Shown here: positions 11,056 to 19,154 of the stretch, piece by piece
How the letters are laid out: every line of letters starts with the position of its first letter
How positions within the stretch are numbered: position 1 is the stretch's first letter
From: Quadrisphaera sp. RL12-1S
GTDB lineage: Bacteria > Actinomycetota > Actinomycetes > Actinomycetales > Quadrisphaeraceae
Assembly (NCBI RefSeq): GCF_014270065.1
Contig: NZ_JACNME010000018.1
Coordinates: forward strand, 1 to 64,000
DNA length: 64,000 nt
Reading direction: 5' to 3'
Notes under the pieces: model-generated
What the model saw: the letters and a program-made list of their open reading frames with translations, nothing else
The model's database searches: none
Told to the model about the DNA's origin: nothing
Program-made: the position numbers and the translations under genes

Positions 11056-11955
11056 GTGCTGCGCCGACCCGCCCTGCTCCTCACCGCCCTCGCGGGAGCG
11101 TCCGCCCTGCTCGTGGCGGGCTGCGCGCCCCAGGAGGAGGCCGGGGGAGCGGCCGGCGCCTCCAGCGCCGGGGGCTCGGCGTCCGCGACGACGACGGCGA
11201 GCTGCTCCCCGGCCGACCTCAAGACGCTCACGCCAGGCACGTTCACGGTCGCCACCGACACCCCCGCCTACGCGCCGTGGTTCTCGGACGACGACCCGAG
11301 CAACGGCAAGGGCTACGAGTCCGCCGTCGCGTACGCGGTCGCGGGGCAGCTGGGCTACTCCAAGGATGCGGTCACCTGGAAGGTCGGCAGCTTCAACGCC
11401 GCCATCGCGCCCGGTCCGAAGGACTTCGACGTCGACATCAACCAGTTCTCCATCACCGACGAGCGCAAGCAGGCCGTCGACTTCTCGACCCCGTACTACG
11501 ACGTCGCGCAGGCCGTGGTCACCGAGGGCAGCTCCAAGGCCGCCTCGGTCACGACGCTCGCGGGCCTCAAGGACCTGCGCCTCGGCGCCCAGGTGGGCAC
11601 CACGAGCTACACGGCCATCACGGACCAGATCAAGCCGTCGACCCAGCCGAGCGTCTTCAACACCAATGACGACGCCGTCGCGGCGCTGAAGAACGGCCAG
11701 GTGGACGCCATCGTCGTCGACCTCCCCACCGCCTTCTACATGGCCGGCGCCCAGCTCGACGCCGGCAAGGTCGTCGGCCAGCTCCAGACGCCCAGCGGCG
11801 GCGCCACCGACACCTTCGGCATGGTGCTCGACAAGGGGTCGCCGCTCACCGCGTGCGTGAGCCGCGCCGTCGACACGCTCCGCGCCGACGGCACGCTCGC
11901 CAAGCTGCAGCAGCAGTGGCTCGACGAGGCGGCCCAGGCGCCCGTCCTGACGTGA
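11056..11955 (+). CDS. Amino-acid ABC transporter substrate-binding lipoprotein
   Basis: Extracytoplasmic solute receptor of the polar amino-acid family (SBP family 3), 299 residues from GTG 11056. A lipoprotein signal LRRPALLLTALAGASALLVAGC ends in the lipobox VAGC, then a Ser/Ala/Gly-rich linker leads to the mature domain. Family signatures include FTVATDTPAYAPW, KGYESAVAYAVA, FDVDINQFSITDERKQAVDFS and a GTTSYTAI hinge. It heads a three-gene operon with overlapping junctions (GTGA) to the permease and ATPase. The amino acid carried is unknown. The upstream amidohydrolase might supply substrate, but nothing in the sequence proves it. Confidence 0.9.
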   Translation: MLRRPALLLTALAGASALLVAGCAPQEEAGGAAGASSAGGSASATTTASCSPADLKTLTPGTFTVATDTPAYAPWFSDDDPSNGKGYESAVAYAVAGQLGYSKDAVTWKVGSFNAAIAPGPKDFDVDINQFSITDERKQAVDFSTPYYDVAQAVVTEGSSKAASVTTLAGLKDLRLGAQVGTTSYTAITDQIKPSTQPSVFNTNDDAVAALKNGQVDAIVVDLPTAFYMAGAQLDAGKVVGQLQTPSGGATDTFGMVLDKGSPLTACVSRAVDTLRADGTLAKLQQQWLDEAAQAPVLT

Positions 11956-12827
11956 GCGCCCCGCCGTCAGCCGGGGTGGTCCTCCCGCCGGTCAGCGACG
12001 TCGAGGCGGGGCGCCGCTCCTACCGCCGCTCGCGCCAGCGGCGCTCGACGGGGATCGCCGTCCTCTCGACGGTCGTCTTCGCCGTCGTGCTGGTCGTGGG
12101 GACGACGAGCGCCCCGGGGTGGCCGCGGACGCAGCAGTCCTTCCTCGACCCCGACGTCGCGCGCCGGGCCCTGCCGCTCGTGCTCGAGGGCCTGTGGCTG
12201 AACCTGCGCGTGCTCGTCGTCGCGGCGGTGCTCGTCCTGGTGATCGGCCTGGGGGTGGCGCTGCTGCGGACGCTCCGGGGGCCGCTGTGGGCGCCGGTGC
12301 GCCTCCTGGCGGCGCTGTACACCGACGTGTTCCGCGGCATGCCGCTCATCGTGCTGCTGTACATCATCGGGTTCGGGGTCCCGGGGCTGCGCCTGCAGGG
12401 CGTCCCCACCGACAAGGTGGTCCTGGGCACCACGGCCATCGTCCTGGTCTACGCGGCCTACGTCTCAGAGGTCTTCCGCGCGGGCATCGAGTCGGTCCAC
12501 CCCAGCCAGCGCGCTGCTGCCCGTGCTCTGGGGCTCACGCACCGGCAGACCACGCGCCTCGTCGTCCTCCCGCAGGCCGTCCGCAACGTCACGCCGCCGC
12601 TGCTCAACGACCTCGTGGCGCTGCAGAAGGACGTCGGCCTCATCTCCGTGCTGGGCGCGATCGACGCCGTCCGGCAGGCCCAGATCCTCTCGGCCACCAC
12701 TGCGAACTTCACCCCGTACATCGTCGCCGTGGTCCTCTTCGTCCTCCTGGCCGTGCCGACCGCCCGGCTCGCCGACTGGTCCACCGCGAGAGCGCGGCGC
12801 CGGCAGCAGGCGGGAGGCATCCTGTGA
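11952..12827 (+). CDS. Amino-acid ABC transporter permease
   Basis: Membrane subunit of a HisM/GlnP-type importer, 291 residues from GTG 11952, which overlaps the stop of the binding-protein gene by 4 nt. Hydrophobic segments begin at IAVLSTVVFAVVLVVGT, followed by LNLRVLVVAAVLVLVIGLGV, the middle helices and a last helix IVAVVLFVLLAVPTARLADW. The EAA loop that docks the ATPase is clear: RAGIESVHPSQRAAARALGL. A single permease gene implies a homodimeric channel. Confidence 0.92.
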   Translation: MSAPPSAGVVLPPVSDVEAGRRSYRRSRQRRSTGIAVLSTVVFAVVLVVGTTSAPGWPRTQQSFLDPDVARRALPLVLEGLWLNLRVLVVAAVLVLVIGLGVALLRTLRGPLWAPVRLLAALYTDVFRGMPLIVLLYIIGFGVPGLRLQGVPTDKVVLGTTAIVLVYAAYVSEVFRAGIESVHPSQRAAARALGLTHRQTTRLVVLPQAVRNVTPPLLNDLVALQKDVGLISVLGAIDAVRQAQILSATTANFTPYIVAVVLFVLLAVPTARLADWSTARARRRQQAGGIL

Positions 12828-13588
12828 GCGACCAGCCGGTGCTGCGGGTGCGGAACCTCGTCAAGACCTACCCGACGGCCCAGGGACCCGCGCCGGTGCT
12901 GCGGGGCATCGACCTCGACGTCGACGAGCACCAGGTGGTCACGCTCATCGGGGCGTCCGGCTCGGGCAAGTCGACCCTGCTGCGCTGCGTGGACCTGCTC
13001 GAGCAGGTCGACGACGGGCAGGTGTGGCTCGACGGGCAGGACGTCACCGACCCCCGGGTCGACGCGGACGCCGTGCGCCGCCGCATCGGGGTGGTGTTCC
13101 AGGCCTACAACCTCTTCCCGCACCTGTCGGTGCTCGACAACGTCACCCTGGCCCCGCGCCGCGTGCACGGCGTGCCGCGCGAGCAGGCCGAGGCCGCGGC
13201 CATGGAGCTGCTCGAGCGGATCGGCCTCGCAGCGCGCGCCCGCGCCTACCCCGACCAGCTCTCCGGCGGCCAGGCGCAGCGCACGGCGATCGTGCGGGCG
13301 CTGGCGGTGCAGCCGCGGCTGCTCCTGCTCGACGAGGTCACGTCCGCGCTCGACCCCGAGCTGGTGGGGGAGGTGCTCGCCCTGGTGCGCGAGGTGGCGG
13401 CCGGGGGCATGACCATCCTCATGGCCACCCACGAGATGGGGTTCGCCAGGTCCGCCGCCGACGTCGTGTGCTTCCTCGAGGGCGGCGTGCTGCTGGAGCA
13501 GGGCCCGCCCGAGCAGGTGCTGGGGGACCCGCAGCACGAGCGCACCCGGACCTTCCTGCGCCGGGTCGTCGAGGCCGGGCGCCTCTGA
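12824..13588 (+). CDS. Amino-acid ABC transporter ATP-binding protein
   Basis: GluA/GlnQ-type ATPase, 254 residues, GTG start overlapping the permease stop by 4 nt. Walker A GASGSGKSTLLRC near residue 44, Q-loop FQAYNLFPHLSVLDN, signature LSGGQAQRTAIVRAL, Walker B LLLLDEVTSALDPEL and H-loop MATHEMGFAR are all intact, so the subunit should be active. It closes the importer operon; a short hairpin CCGCC-GGAA-GGCGG at 13592-13605 follows the stop. Confidence 0.93.
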   Translation: MSDQPVLRVRNLVKTYPTAQGPAPVLRGIDLDVDEHQVVTLIGASGSGKSTLLRCVDLLEQVDDGQVWLDGQDVTDPRVDADAVRRRIGVVFQAYNLFPHLSVLDNVTLAPRRVHGVPREQAEAAAMELLERIGLAARARAYPDQLSGGQAQRTAIVRALAVQPRLLLLDEVTSALDPELVGEVLALVREVAAGGMTILMATHEMGFARSAADVVCFLEGGVLLEQGPPEQVLGDPQHERTRTFLRRVVEAGRL

Positions 13589-13630
13589 GGGCCGCCGGAA
13601 GGCGGTGACGGGGCAGGCCCGGACTACCGG

Positions 13631-13636
13631 TACGAT
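13631..13636 (+). promoter_or_regulatory. -10 hexamer TACGAT of the rpsP operon
   Basis: TACGAT is a good TANNNT -10 element in the 176-nt gap before rpsP. The best -35 (GTGACG around 13605) is spaced rather wide. The start codon is about 128 nt downstream, giving a long leader with a GCAGGAGCA ribosome-binding site at 13749. Confidence 0.45.
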
Positions 13637-13764
13637 CGAGGGCTGTACTCGGCGGTGTGCGGCCCCTCTCTCCGCGATCCGCTGGTCCTCGGGCCCGACG
13701 CAGCGCGACACCCACCGCGCGGCCGCCGGCCCACACCCGCGAACCGAAGCAGGAGCACTACCCC

Positions 13765-14244
13765 GTGGCTGTCAAGATCCGCCTCAAGCGCCTGGGCAAG
13801 ATCCGCGCCCCGTACTACCGCATCGTCGTCGCCGACTCGCGCACCAAGCGCGACGGTCGTGCGATCGAGGAGATCGGCAAGTACCACCCGACCGAGGAGC
13901 CCTCGCTCATCGAGGTCGACCGCGAGCGCGCGCAGTACTGGCTCGGCGTCGGCGCCCAGCCGACCCCCCAGGTCGAGGCCATCCTCAAGATCACCGGTGA
14001 CTGGCAGACCTTCAAGGGCCTCCCGGGCACCGAGGGCACGCTGAAGACCAAGGCCCCGAAGGCCCCCGCGGCCGGCGCCGAGGACTTCTCCGCCGACAAG
14101 CGCGAGAAGCCGAAGAAGGCCGACAAGCCCGCCGCTGACGAGAAGGCGGAGACCCCGGTCCAGCCCGCCGAGGTCGCCAACGCCGAGCAGCCGAACGGCA
14201 CCGACGAGCCGGCCGAGGCCGGTTCCTCGGGCACCTCGGCCTGA
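13765..14244 (+). CDS. rpsP: 30S ribosomal protein S16
   Basis: Small-subunit protein that stabilises the 5' domain of 16S rRNA. The core [33 protein letters not shown] and [17 protein letters not shown] is canonical. GTG 13765 follows AGGAG by 9 nt; upstream in-frame GTG codons are not in the family alignment. At 159 residues it is about 70 longer than the Escherichia coli protein, because of a C-terminal Lys/Ala/Glu-rich tail (from about residue 95) common in actinobacteria. It is the first gene of rpsP-khpA-rimM-trmD. Confidence 0.96.
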   Translation: MAVKIRLKRLGKIRAPYYRIVVADSRTKRDGRAIEEIGKYHPTEEPSLIEVDRERAQYWLGVGAQPTPQVEAILKITGDWQTFKGLPGTEGTLKTKAPKAPAAGAEDFSADKREKPKKADKPAADEKAETPVQPAEVANAEQPNGTDEPAEAGSSGTSA

Positions 14245-14267
14245 GCACCGGGCAGGAGCAGGCCGTC

Positions 14268-14522
14268 GTGCTCGCTGACGCGCTCGACCACCTGGTCCGC
14301 GGCATCGTCGACAACCCCGACGACGTCCGGGTCACCACCCGCCGCCTGCGGTCCGGCGAGGTCCTCGAGGTGCGCGTGCACCCCGAGGACCTCGGCCGGG
14401 TCATCGGGCGGTCGGGTCGCACGGCCAAGGCGCTGCGCACGGTCGTGAGCGCCCTGGCCGGTGACGACGACGTGCGCGTGGACGTCGTCGACGTCGACCG
14501 CCCGCGTCGTCGTCCCTCCTGA
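14268..14522 (+). CDS. khpA: KH-domain RNA-binding protein KhpA
   Basis: Small (84 residues) single KH-domain protein that binds RNA, often as a partner of KhpB/Jag. The KH GxxG loop is VIGRSGRTAKALRTVVSAL, preceded by VLEVRVHPEDLGR. It lies between rpsP and rimM, the invariant position in actinobacteria and Firmicutes. GTG start with CAGGAGCA 10 nt upstream. The C-terminus ends in an Arg-rich RPRRRPS, which would add RNA affinity. Confidence 0.92.
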   Translation: MLADALDHLVRGIVDNPDDVRVTTRRLRSGEVLEVRVHPEDLGRVIGRSGRTAKALRTVVSALAGDDDVRVDVVDVDRPRRRPS

Positions 14523-14534
14523 CAGGAGCTGCAC

Positions 14535-15065
14535 GTGGAGGTCGTCGTCGCCCGCATCGGGCGCCCCCACGGGGTGCGCGGTCAGGTGAGCGTCGAGGTC
14601 CGCACCGACTCCCCCGGCGAGCGCTTCGCCGGGGGAGCGGTGTTCTCCACCGACCCCGCCGCCGCGGGGCCGCTGGTGCTGGAGTCCGCACGCGACCACA
14701 ACGGCGTCACCCTGCTCTCGTTCCAGGGCGTGGCGGACCGCAACGCCGCGGAGGGCCTGCGCGGCGTGCTGCTGCTGGCCGACGTGCCCGCCAGCGCCGA
14801 CGACGAGCCCGACGCGTGGTCGGTGCCCGCGCTCGTGGGGCTGCGCGCCGAGCGCACCGACGGGCGCACCGCCGGCGAGGTGGTCGGCGTGGAGCACGGA
14901 CCGGCCCAGGACCTGCTCGTGGTGCGGCAGCCCTCGGGGTCGCTGGCGCGGGTGCCCTTCGTCGCAGCCCTCGTGCCCGTCGTCGACGTCGAGGGCGGCC
15001 GGGTGGTCCTGGACCCGCCCGGCGGCCTGCTCGAGGGCGACGGCGCCCCGGAGGACGCCCGGTGA
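14535..15065 (+). CDS. rimM: Ribosome maturation factor RimM
   Basis: 30S assembly factor that binds S19 and helps maturation of the 16S 3' domain; 176 residues. The N-terminal beta-barrel starts [20 protein letters not shown], a hallmark of RimM. The second PRC-barrel begins near [20 protein letters not shown] and includes [23 protein letters not shown]. The GTG start has CAGGAG 7 nt upstream. Stop and the following trmD start are 7 nt apart. Confidence 0.95.
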   Translation: MEVVVARIGRPHGVRGQVSVEVRTDSPGERFAGGAVFSTDPAAAGPLVLESARDHNGVTLLSFQGVADRNAAEGLRGVLLLADVPASADDEPDAWSVPALVGLRAERTDGRTAGEVVGVEHGPAQDLLVVRQPSGSLARVPFVAALVPVVDVEGGRVVLDPPGGLLEGDGAPEDAR

Positions 15066-15072
15066 CCGTGCT

Positions 15073-15882
15073 GTGAGGATCGACGTCGTCTCGATCTTCC
15101 CCGAGTACCTGTCGCCCCTGGAGCTGTCGCTCATCGGCAAGGCCCGTACGACGGGTCTGCTCGACCTGCACGTCCACGACCTGCGCACCTGGACCACCGA
15201 CCGCCACCGCACCGTCGACGACGCCCCGCTCGGCGGGGGCGCGGGCATGGTCATGCGCCCCGAGCCCTGGGCCGCGGCGCTGGCCGACGTCCGCGAGGCG
15301 GGCCGGCGCACGCTGGAGGAGCCCGACGCGGTCCCGCACCTGCTGGTGCCCAGCCCCGCGGGCGTCCCCTTCACCCAGGCGATGGCCCACGAGCTGGCCG
15401 ACGAGGCCTGGCTGGCGTTCGCGTGCGGGCGCTACGAGGGCATCGACGAGCGCGTGCTCGACGTGGCCGCCGAGCAGGGGCCCGTGACGCCCGTCAGCCT
15501 CGGCGACTACGTCCTCAACGGCGGTGAGGTGGCCGTCCTCGCCGTCGTCGAGGCCGTGGCGCGCCTGCTGCCGGGCGTGCTGGGCAACCCGGAGAGCGTG
15601 GTGGAGGAGTCCCACGCTCCCGCCACCGGCGGACTGCTGGAGGCCCCGGTCTACACCCGACCCGCGACCTGGGAGGGCCGGTCGGCGCCCGACGTGCTGC
15701 TGTCGGGCCACCACGCGAAGGTGGCGGCCTGGCGGCGCGAGCAGTCGCTGCGGCGCACCGCCGCGCGGCGCCCCGACCTGCTGGAGCGGCTCGACGCCGC
15801 CCAGCTGACGCGCGCCGACCGCGCCGTCCTGGCGGACCTGGGCTGGGAGAGCGGCGACGACGGGGTGCGCCGCACCTCCTGA
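15073..15882 (+). CDS. trmD: tRNA (guanine-N1)-methyltransferase TrmD
   Basis: Methylates G37 of tRNAs reading CNN codons, preventing +1 frameshifts. The 269-residue protein has the SPOUT knot: [13 protein letters not shown] at the N-terminus, [28 protein letters not shown], then [15 protein letters not shown], which forms the AdoMet-binding trefoil knot. The C-terminal domain includes [23 protein letters not shown] start; a second GTG lies at 15067 out of frame. It ends the rpsP operon; rplS has its own leader after a 224-nt gap. Confidence 0.96.
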   Translation: MRIDVVSIFPEYLSPLELSLIGKARTTGLLDLHVHDLRTWTTDRHRTVDDAPLGGGAGMVMRPEPWAAALADVREAGRRTLEEPDAVPHLLVPSPAGVPFTQAMAHELADEAWLAFACGRYEGIDERVLDVAAEQGPVTPVSLGDYVLNGGEVAVLAVVEAVARLLPGVLGNPESVVEESHAPATGGLLEAPVYTRPATWEGRSAPDVLLSGHHAKVAAWRREQSLRRTAARRPDLLERLDAAQLTRADRAVLADLGWESGDDGVRRTS

Positions 15883-15934
15883 CCGCCCGGTCCGCCGCTG
15901 TGCTCGCGAAGCCCTGGTCGGTGGTGCGCCGCCG

Positions 15935-16017
15935 CTGTGGCAGACTGGGACGCCGTGCCGTGACCGGCGCCCGCCCCTGCCACAGGGGGCGAGCGGTCGC
16001 CGGAGGGGACCGGCACG
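15935..16017 (+). promoter_or_regulatory. Structured leader upstream of rplS with competing hairpins
   Basis: Two inverted repeats compete for the same bases. CTGTGGCAG (15935-15943) pairs with CTGCCACAG (15977-15985), while CCCCTG (15974-15979) can instead pair with CAGGGG (15983-15988). An outer pairing, CGTGCCG (15954-15960) with CGGCACG (16011-16017), encloses the second hairpin. Such an arrangement suggests an autoregulatory L19 leader, as known in Bacillus; this is inference from pairing only. Confidence 0.4.
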
Positions 16018-16106
16018 ACGACAGAGGCAGACCAGCGGCCCACCGCACACCGCGGCGGGCCAGACGTCGCGCGTGACCTGTGGCACCGCGGGAACGGACA
16101 CCAACC

Positions 16107-16463
16107 GTGCACACCTTCGACGCTCTCGACGCCGCGTCGCTCCGCAGCGACCTGCCGTCCTTCGGCCCTGGCGACACCATCAAGGTCAACGTCAAGGTCG
16201 TCGAGGGCAGCCGCTCCCGCATCCAGGTCTTCCAGGGCGCGGTCATCCGCCGCTCCGGCGGCGGCGTCCGCGAGACCTTCACCGCCCGCAAGGTCAGCTT
16301 CGGCGTGGGCGTGGAGCGCACCTTCCCGCTGCACTCCCCGGCGATCGACTCCATCGAGGTCGTGACCCGCGGTGACGTGCGCCGCGCCAAGCTGTACTAC
16401 CTGCGCGACCTGCGCGGAAAGGCCGCCAAGATCAAGGAGAAGCGGGACGTCCGTCCCGCCTGA
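16107..16463 (+). CDS. rplS: 50S ribosomal protein L19
   Basis: Large-subunit protein at the 30S-50S interface. From GTG 16107 the protein is 118 residues starting [19 protein letters not shown], matching the actinobacterial family start; a GTG at 16080 would add nine unaligned residues. Family motifs are [51 protein letters not shown] (here FTARKVS) and [17 protein letters not shown] leader with alternative hairpins precedes it and a 19-bp terminator follows. Confidence 0.96.
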   Translation: MHTFDALDAASLRSDLPSFGPGDTIKVNVKVVEGSRSRIQVFQGAVIRRSGGGVRETFTARKVSFGVGVERTFPLHSPAIDSIEVVTRGDVRRAKLYYLRDLRGKAAKIKEKRDVRPA

Positions 16464-16479
16464 GCGCCTCCCGCTCACC

Positions 16480-16521
16480 GCAGCAGGGGCCCGGTCCGTC
16501 CTCGGACCGGGCCCCTGCTGC
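16480..16521 (+). terminator. Terminator after rplS
   Basis: Perfect 19-bp stem (16480-16498 with 16503-16521) and a TCCT tetraloop, 16 nt after the rplS stop. No T-run follows, but the length and perfection of the stem make termination likely. Confidence 0.8.
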
Positions 16522-16611
16522 ATCCCCACCGGCGCTCCCGAGCGCGGTCCTGACGGCTGTCCCCAGCGCGGTCCCGGCCGCCACCTCACGGAGCCTCCCA
16601 GCCCCGCGACG

Positions 16612-16617
16612 TAGCCT
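16612..16617 (+). promoter_or_regulatory. -10 hexamer TAGCCT upstream of lepB
   Basis: TAGCCT (TANNNT) lies between the rplS terminator and lepB. It would give a leader of about 47 nt that contains the GGAGGA ribosome-binding site at 16657. Confidence 0.4.
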
Positions 16618-16665
16618 TCCGAGGTCGCCGGCGCACCGCCGCGGCCCCCATCCCCCGGAGGACGA

Positions 16666-17424
16666 GTGGTTGACCAGCAGGCGCGGCACGAGTCCCCGCC
16701 ACCGGACGGCCCCGGCCGCCGCTCGCGCGAGCGCGGTCCGCTCGCCGGCCTCCTCGCGGCCCTGCGCGAGGCCGTCGTCGTGGTGGTCGCGGCGCTCGTG
16801 CTGTCGCTGCTCGTCAAGACCTTCCTCGTGCAGGCGTTCTACATCCCGTCGGAGTCGATGGAGGACACCCTGCTCGTGGGGGACCGCGTGCTGGTCAGCC
16901 AGCTGACGCCGGGCCCGGTCGCGCTCCAGCGCGGGGACGTGGTGGTCTTCGAGGACCCGGGCGGCTGGCTGCAGCCGCAGCCCGAGCCCGACCGGGGCCC
17001 CGTCGGCAACGCCGTCGTCGACGTGCTCACCTTCGTGGGGGTGCTCCCCTCCAACTCCGGCCAGCACCTCATCAAGCGCGTCATCGGGCTGCCGGGCGAC
17101 CACGTGGTCTGCTGCGACGCGCAGGGCCTGACCACCGTCAACGGCGTCGCGATCCACGAGGACTTCCTCAAGCCCGGGTCGGTCTCCAGCGAGAAGTCCT
17201 TCGACGTCACCGTCCCGCCGAACAGCCTGTGGGTGGAGGGCGACAACCGGCAGAACTCCGGTGACTCCCGCTACCACCCCGGCTCGCCCGGCGGCGGCGC
17301 CGTGCCGGTCGACGACGTCGTGGGGCGGGCCGTCGTCATCGTCTGGCCGCTCGACAGGCTCACCTGGCTGGGCCGGCACGCCGAGGCGTTCGCGGGCGTC
17401 CCGGCCGCCTCCAGCGGTGGCTGA
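16666..17424 (+). CDS. lepB: Signal peptidase I
   Basis: Membrane serine protease that removes signal peptides from exported proteins; 252 residues. A short cytoplasmic tail precedes one transmembrane helix ([20 protein letters not shown]). The catalytic Ser is in [12 protein letters not shown] (about residue 64) and the general-base Lys is in [13 protein letters not shown] (about residue 137). The box [15 protein letters not shown] completes the S26 family signatures. GTG start with GGAGGA 4-9 nt upstream. rnhB begins inside its last codons. Confidence 0.95.
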   Translation: MVDQQARHESPPPDGPGRRSRERGPLAGLLAALREAVVVVVAALVLSLLVKTFLVQAFYIPSESMEDTLLVGDRVLVSQLTPGPVALQRGDVVVFEDPGGWLQPQPEPDRGPVGNAVVDVLTFVGVLPSNSGQHLIKRVIGLPGDHVVCCDAQGLTTVNGVAIHEDFLKPGSVSSEKSFDVTVPPNSLWVEGDNRQNSGDSRYHPGSPGGGAVPVDDVVGRAVVIVWPLDRLTWLGRHAEAFAGVPAASSGG

Positions 17425-18229
17425 GCGCCCCACCGCCCGGCGCCCCCGCTCCACCGCCCCCACCCTGCGCCGCGAGCGGGAGCTGCTGCGCTCCGGGCAC
17501 GCCCTCGTGGCCGGCGTGGACGAGGTGGGGCGCGGAGCGCTCGCCGGGCCGGTGACCGTCGGCGTCGTCGTCGTCGAGCTCTCCACCCGCAGCGCCCCCG
17601 TCGGCCTGCGCGACTCCAAGCTGCTGAGCCCCGCGGCCCGGGAGGCGCTCGTGCCGGCGCTGCGCCGCTGGGCGCCGGGGTGGGCGGTCGGGCACGCCTC
17701 CGCCGCCGAGGTGGACGCCCTGGGCATCCTGCGGGCCCTGCGGCTGGCGGGGACGCGCGCCCTGCACCAGCTGCCGGCGCTGCCCGCCGCGGCCCTGCTC
17801 GACGGCGACTACGACTGGCTGAACCGGCCCCACCCGCCGCCGGCGGCGAGCTGCGCGCCGCTGGGGGGCGGCGTCGACGTCGTCACCCAGGTCAAGGGGG
17901 ACCTGCGCTGCGCCGCCGTCGCCGCGGCCTCGGTGCTGGCGAAGGTCGAGCGGGACGCCCTCATGGTCGGGCTGGACGCCGAGCACCCCGGCTACGGCTG
18001 GGCCGGCAACAAGGGCTACAGCGCCCCCGACCACCTCGCGGCCCTGCGCGAGCTCGGTCCCTGCGTCCAGCACCGCCGCAGCTGGCGCCTGCCCGGCACC
18101 ACCGCCGCGGGGCAGGCGGCGCTGGCCGAGCAGCTCGACCTGCTCGGCGCCCTCGACGCCCCGCCGGAGGACCGGGCGGGCGCCGAGCCCCGGGGCTCCG
18201 ACGAGGCGCTGGGCGCGCGGGGTGCATGA
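17417..18229 (+). CDS. rnhB: Ribonuclease HII
   Basis: Endonuclease removing ribonucleotides from DNA hybrids; 270 residues from GTG 17417, which overlaps the lepB end by 8 nt. The active site has the Asp-Glu pair in [15 protein letters not shown], the third acid in [10 protein letters not shown] and the fourth (Asp) in VERDALM after [20 protein letters not shown]. The [12 protein letters not shown] motif is typical. A C-terminal tail of about 40 residues, rich in Ala/Glu/Pro, goes beyond the usual end. The frame is open further upstream but that part lies inside lepB. Confidence 0.94.
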   Translation: MAERPTARRPRSTAPTLRRERELLRSGHALVAGVDEVGRGALAGPVTVGVVVVELSTRSAPVGLRDSKLLSPAAREALVPALRRWAPGWAVGHASAAEVDALGILRALRLAGTRALHQLPALPAAALLDGDYDWLNRPHPPPAASCAPLGGGVDVVTQVKGDLRCAAVAAASVLAKVERDALMVGLDAEHPGYGWAGNKGYSAPDHLAALRELGPCVQHRRSWRLPGTTAAGQAALAEQLDLLGALDAPPEDRAGAEPRGSDEALGARGA

Positions 18230-18238
18230 TGAGCCGCG

Positions 18239-18562
18239 ATGAGCGCTGAGGACCTCGAGGACTACGAGACCGAGATGGAGCTCGCGCTCTACCGCGAGTA
18301 CCGCGACGTCGTCGGCCTGTTCTCCTACGTGGTGGAGACCGAGCGCCGGTTCTACCTGGCCAACTCCGTGGACCTGCGTCCCCGCACCACCGACGGGGAG
18401 GTCTGGTTCGAGCTGGTCCTGTCCGACGCGTGGGTCTGGGACGTCTACCGCTCGGCGAGGTTCGTCAAGACCGTCCGCGTGGTGACGTTCAAGGACGTCA
18501 ACGTCGAGGAGCTGTCCAAGAGCGACCTCGAGGTGCCCAAGCCCGAGGGCTTCAGCGGCTGA
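18239..18562 (+). CDS. DUF2469 family protein
   Basis: Conserved actinobacterial protein of 107 residues, function unknown, almost always found just after rnhB. The acidic start MSAEDLEDYETEMELALYRE and the aromatic core GLFSYVVETERRFYLANSVD, VWFELVLSDAWVWDVYR and VRVVTFKDVNVEELSK are highly conserved in the family. No signal peptide or membrane segment. ATG start; CATGAT lies 8 nt upstream and could serve as a -10 element. A hairpin follows the stop. Confidence 0.93.
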   Translation: MSAEDLEDYETEMELALYREYRDVVGLFSYVVETERRFYLANSVDLRPRTTDGEVWFELVLSDAWVWDVYRSARFVKTVRVVTFKDVNVEELSKSDLEVPKPEGFSG

Positions 18563-18567
18563 CCCTC

Positions 18568-18586
18568 CGGCGGGCTGGGCCCGCCG
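18568..18586 (+). terminator. Hairpin after the DUF2469 gene
   Basis: Seven-base-pair G+C stem (18568-18574 with 18580-18586) and a 5-nt loop, beginning 6 nt after the stop. Short but well placed; no T-run. Confidence 0.45.
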
Positions 18587-18701
18587 CGCGTGCTGAGCAC
18601 GTCGTCCGCCCACAGGCTGCCGCTGCCGGCCCGCCGTCCACAGGGCGCCCACCGCCGGTCGGCGGCGCACGGGCCTCCGCGGGCAGCGTGACCACCCGGA
18701 G

Positions 18702-19154
18702 GTGGTCGAGGTGGTCGAGCTGGTCGACGCGGCGGATGGCCGGGACGGGGCCCACGAGGTGGTCGGCCCGGTGTTCCCGGGGGTCGGGGCGCTCTCGCGC
18801 CGGGAGGTCGGCGCCCACGGCGAGCGGCTGGCCGAGGCGCACCTGGTCGCCGGCGGCGCCGAGGTGCTCGACAGGAACTGGCGCTGCCGCTGGGGAGAGC
18901 TCGACCTCGTCGTGCGCGACGGCGACGCGCTGGTGGCGGTGGAGGTCCGCACCCGCCGCACCACCGCGGCGGGCACGCCGCTGGAGTCGGTGACGCCGGT
19001 CAAGGTGGCCCGGCTGCGCCGGCTGCTCGGGGCCTGGTGCGCCGACCACCCCGGGCGCGTGCGCTCCGGAGCGCTCCGCCTCGACGTGGTGGGGGTGCTC
19101 CTGGAGCCCACCGGCGAGGCGTCCGTCCAGCACGTGCGCGGGGTCGGCGCGTGA
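18702..19154 (+). CDS. UPF0102 (YraN) family protein
   Basis: Putative nuclease-fold protein (Holliday-junction resolvase-like, PD-(D/E)XK), 150 residues. The core is EAHLVAGGAEVLDRNWRCRWGELDLVVRDGDALVAVEVRTR, with the catalytic-type residues E-(x)-D-(x)n-E-(x)-R preserved, then VKVARLRRLLGAW. The GTG at 18702 is the first available; the first 35 residues (EVVELVDAADG region) are poorly conserved, so a later GTG could be the true start. The encoding DNA has a small GTGGTCGAG tandem repeat. It overlaps comM by 4 nt (GTGA). Confidence 0.88.
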   Translation: MVEVVELVDAADGRDGAHEVVGPVFPGVGALSRREVGAHGERLAEAHLVAGGAEVLDRNWRCRWGELDLVVRDGDALVAVEVRTRRTTAAGTPLESVTPVKVARLRRLLGAWCADHPGRVRSGALRLDVVGVLLEPTGEASVQHVRGVGA

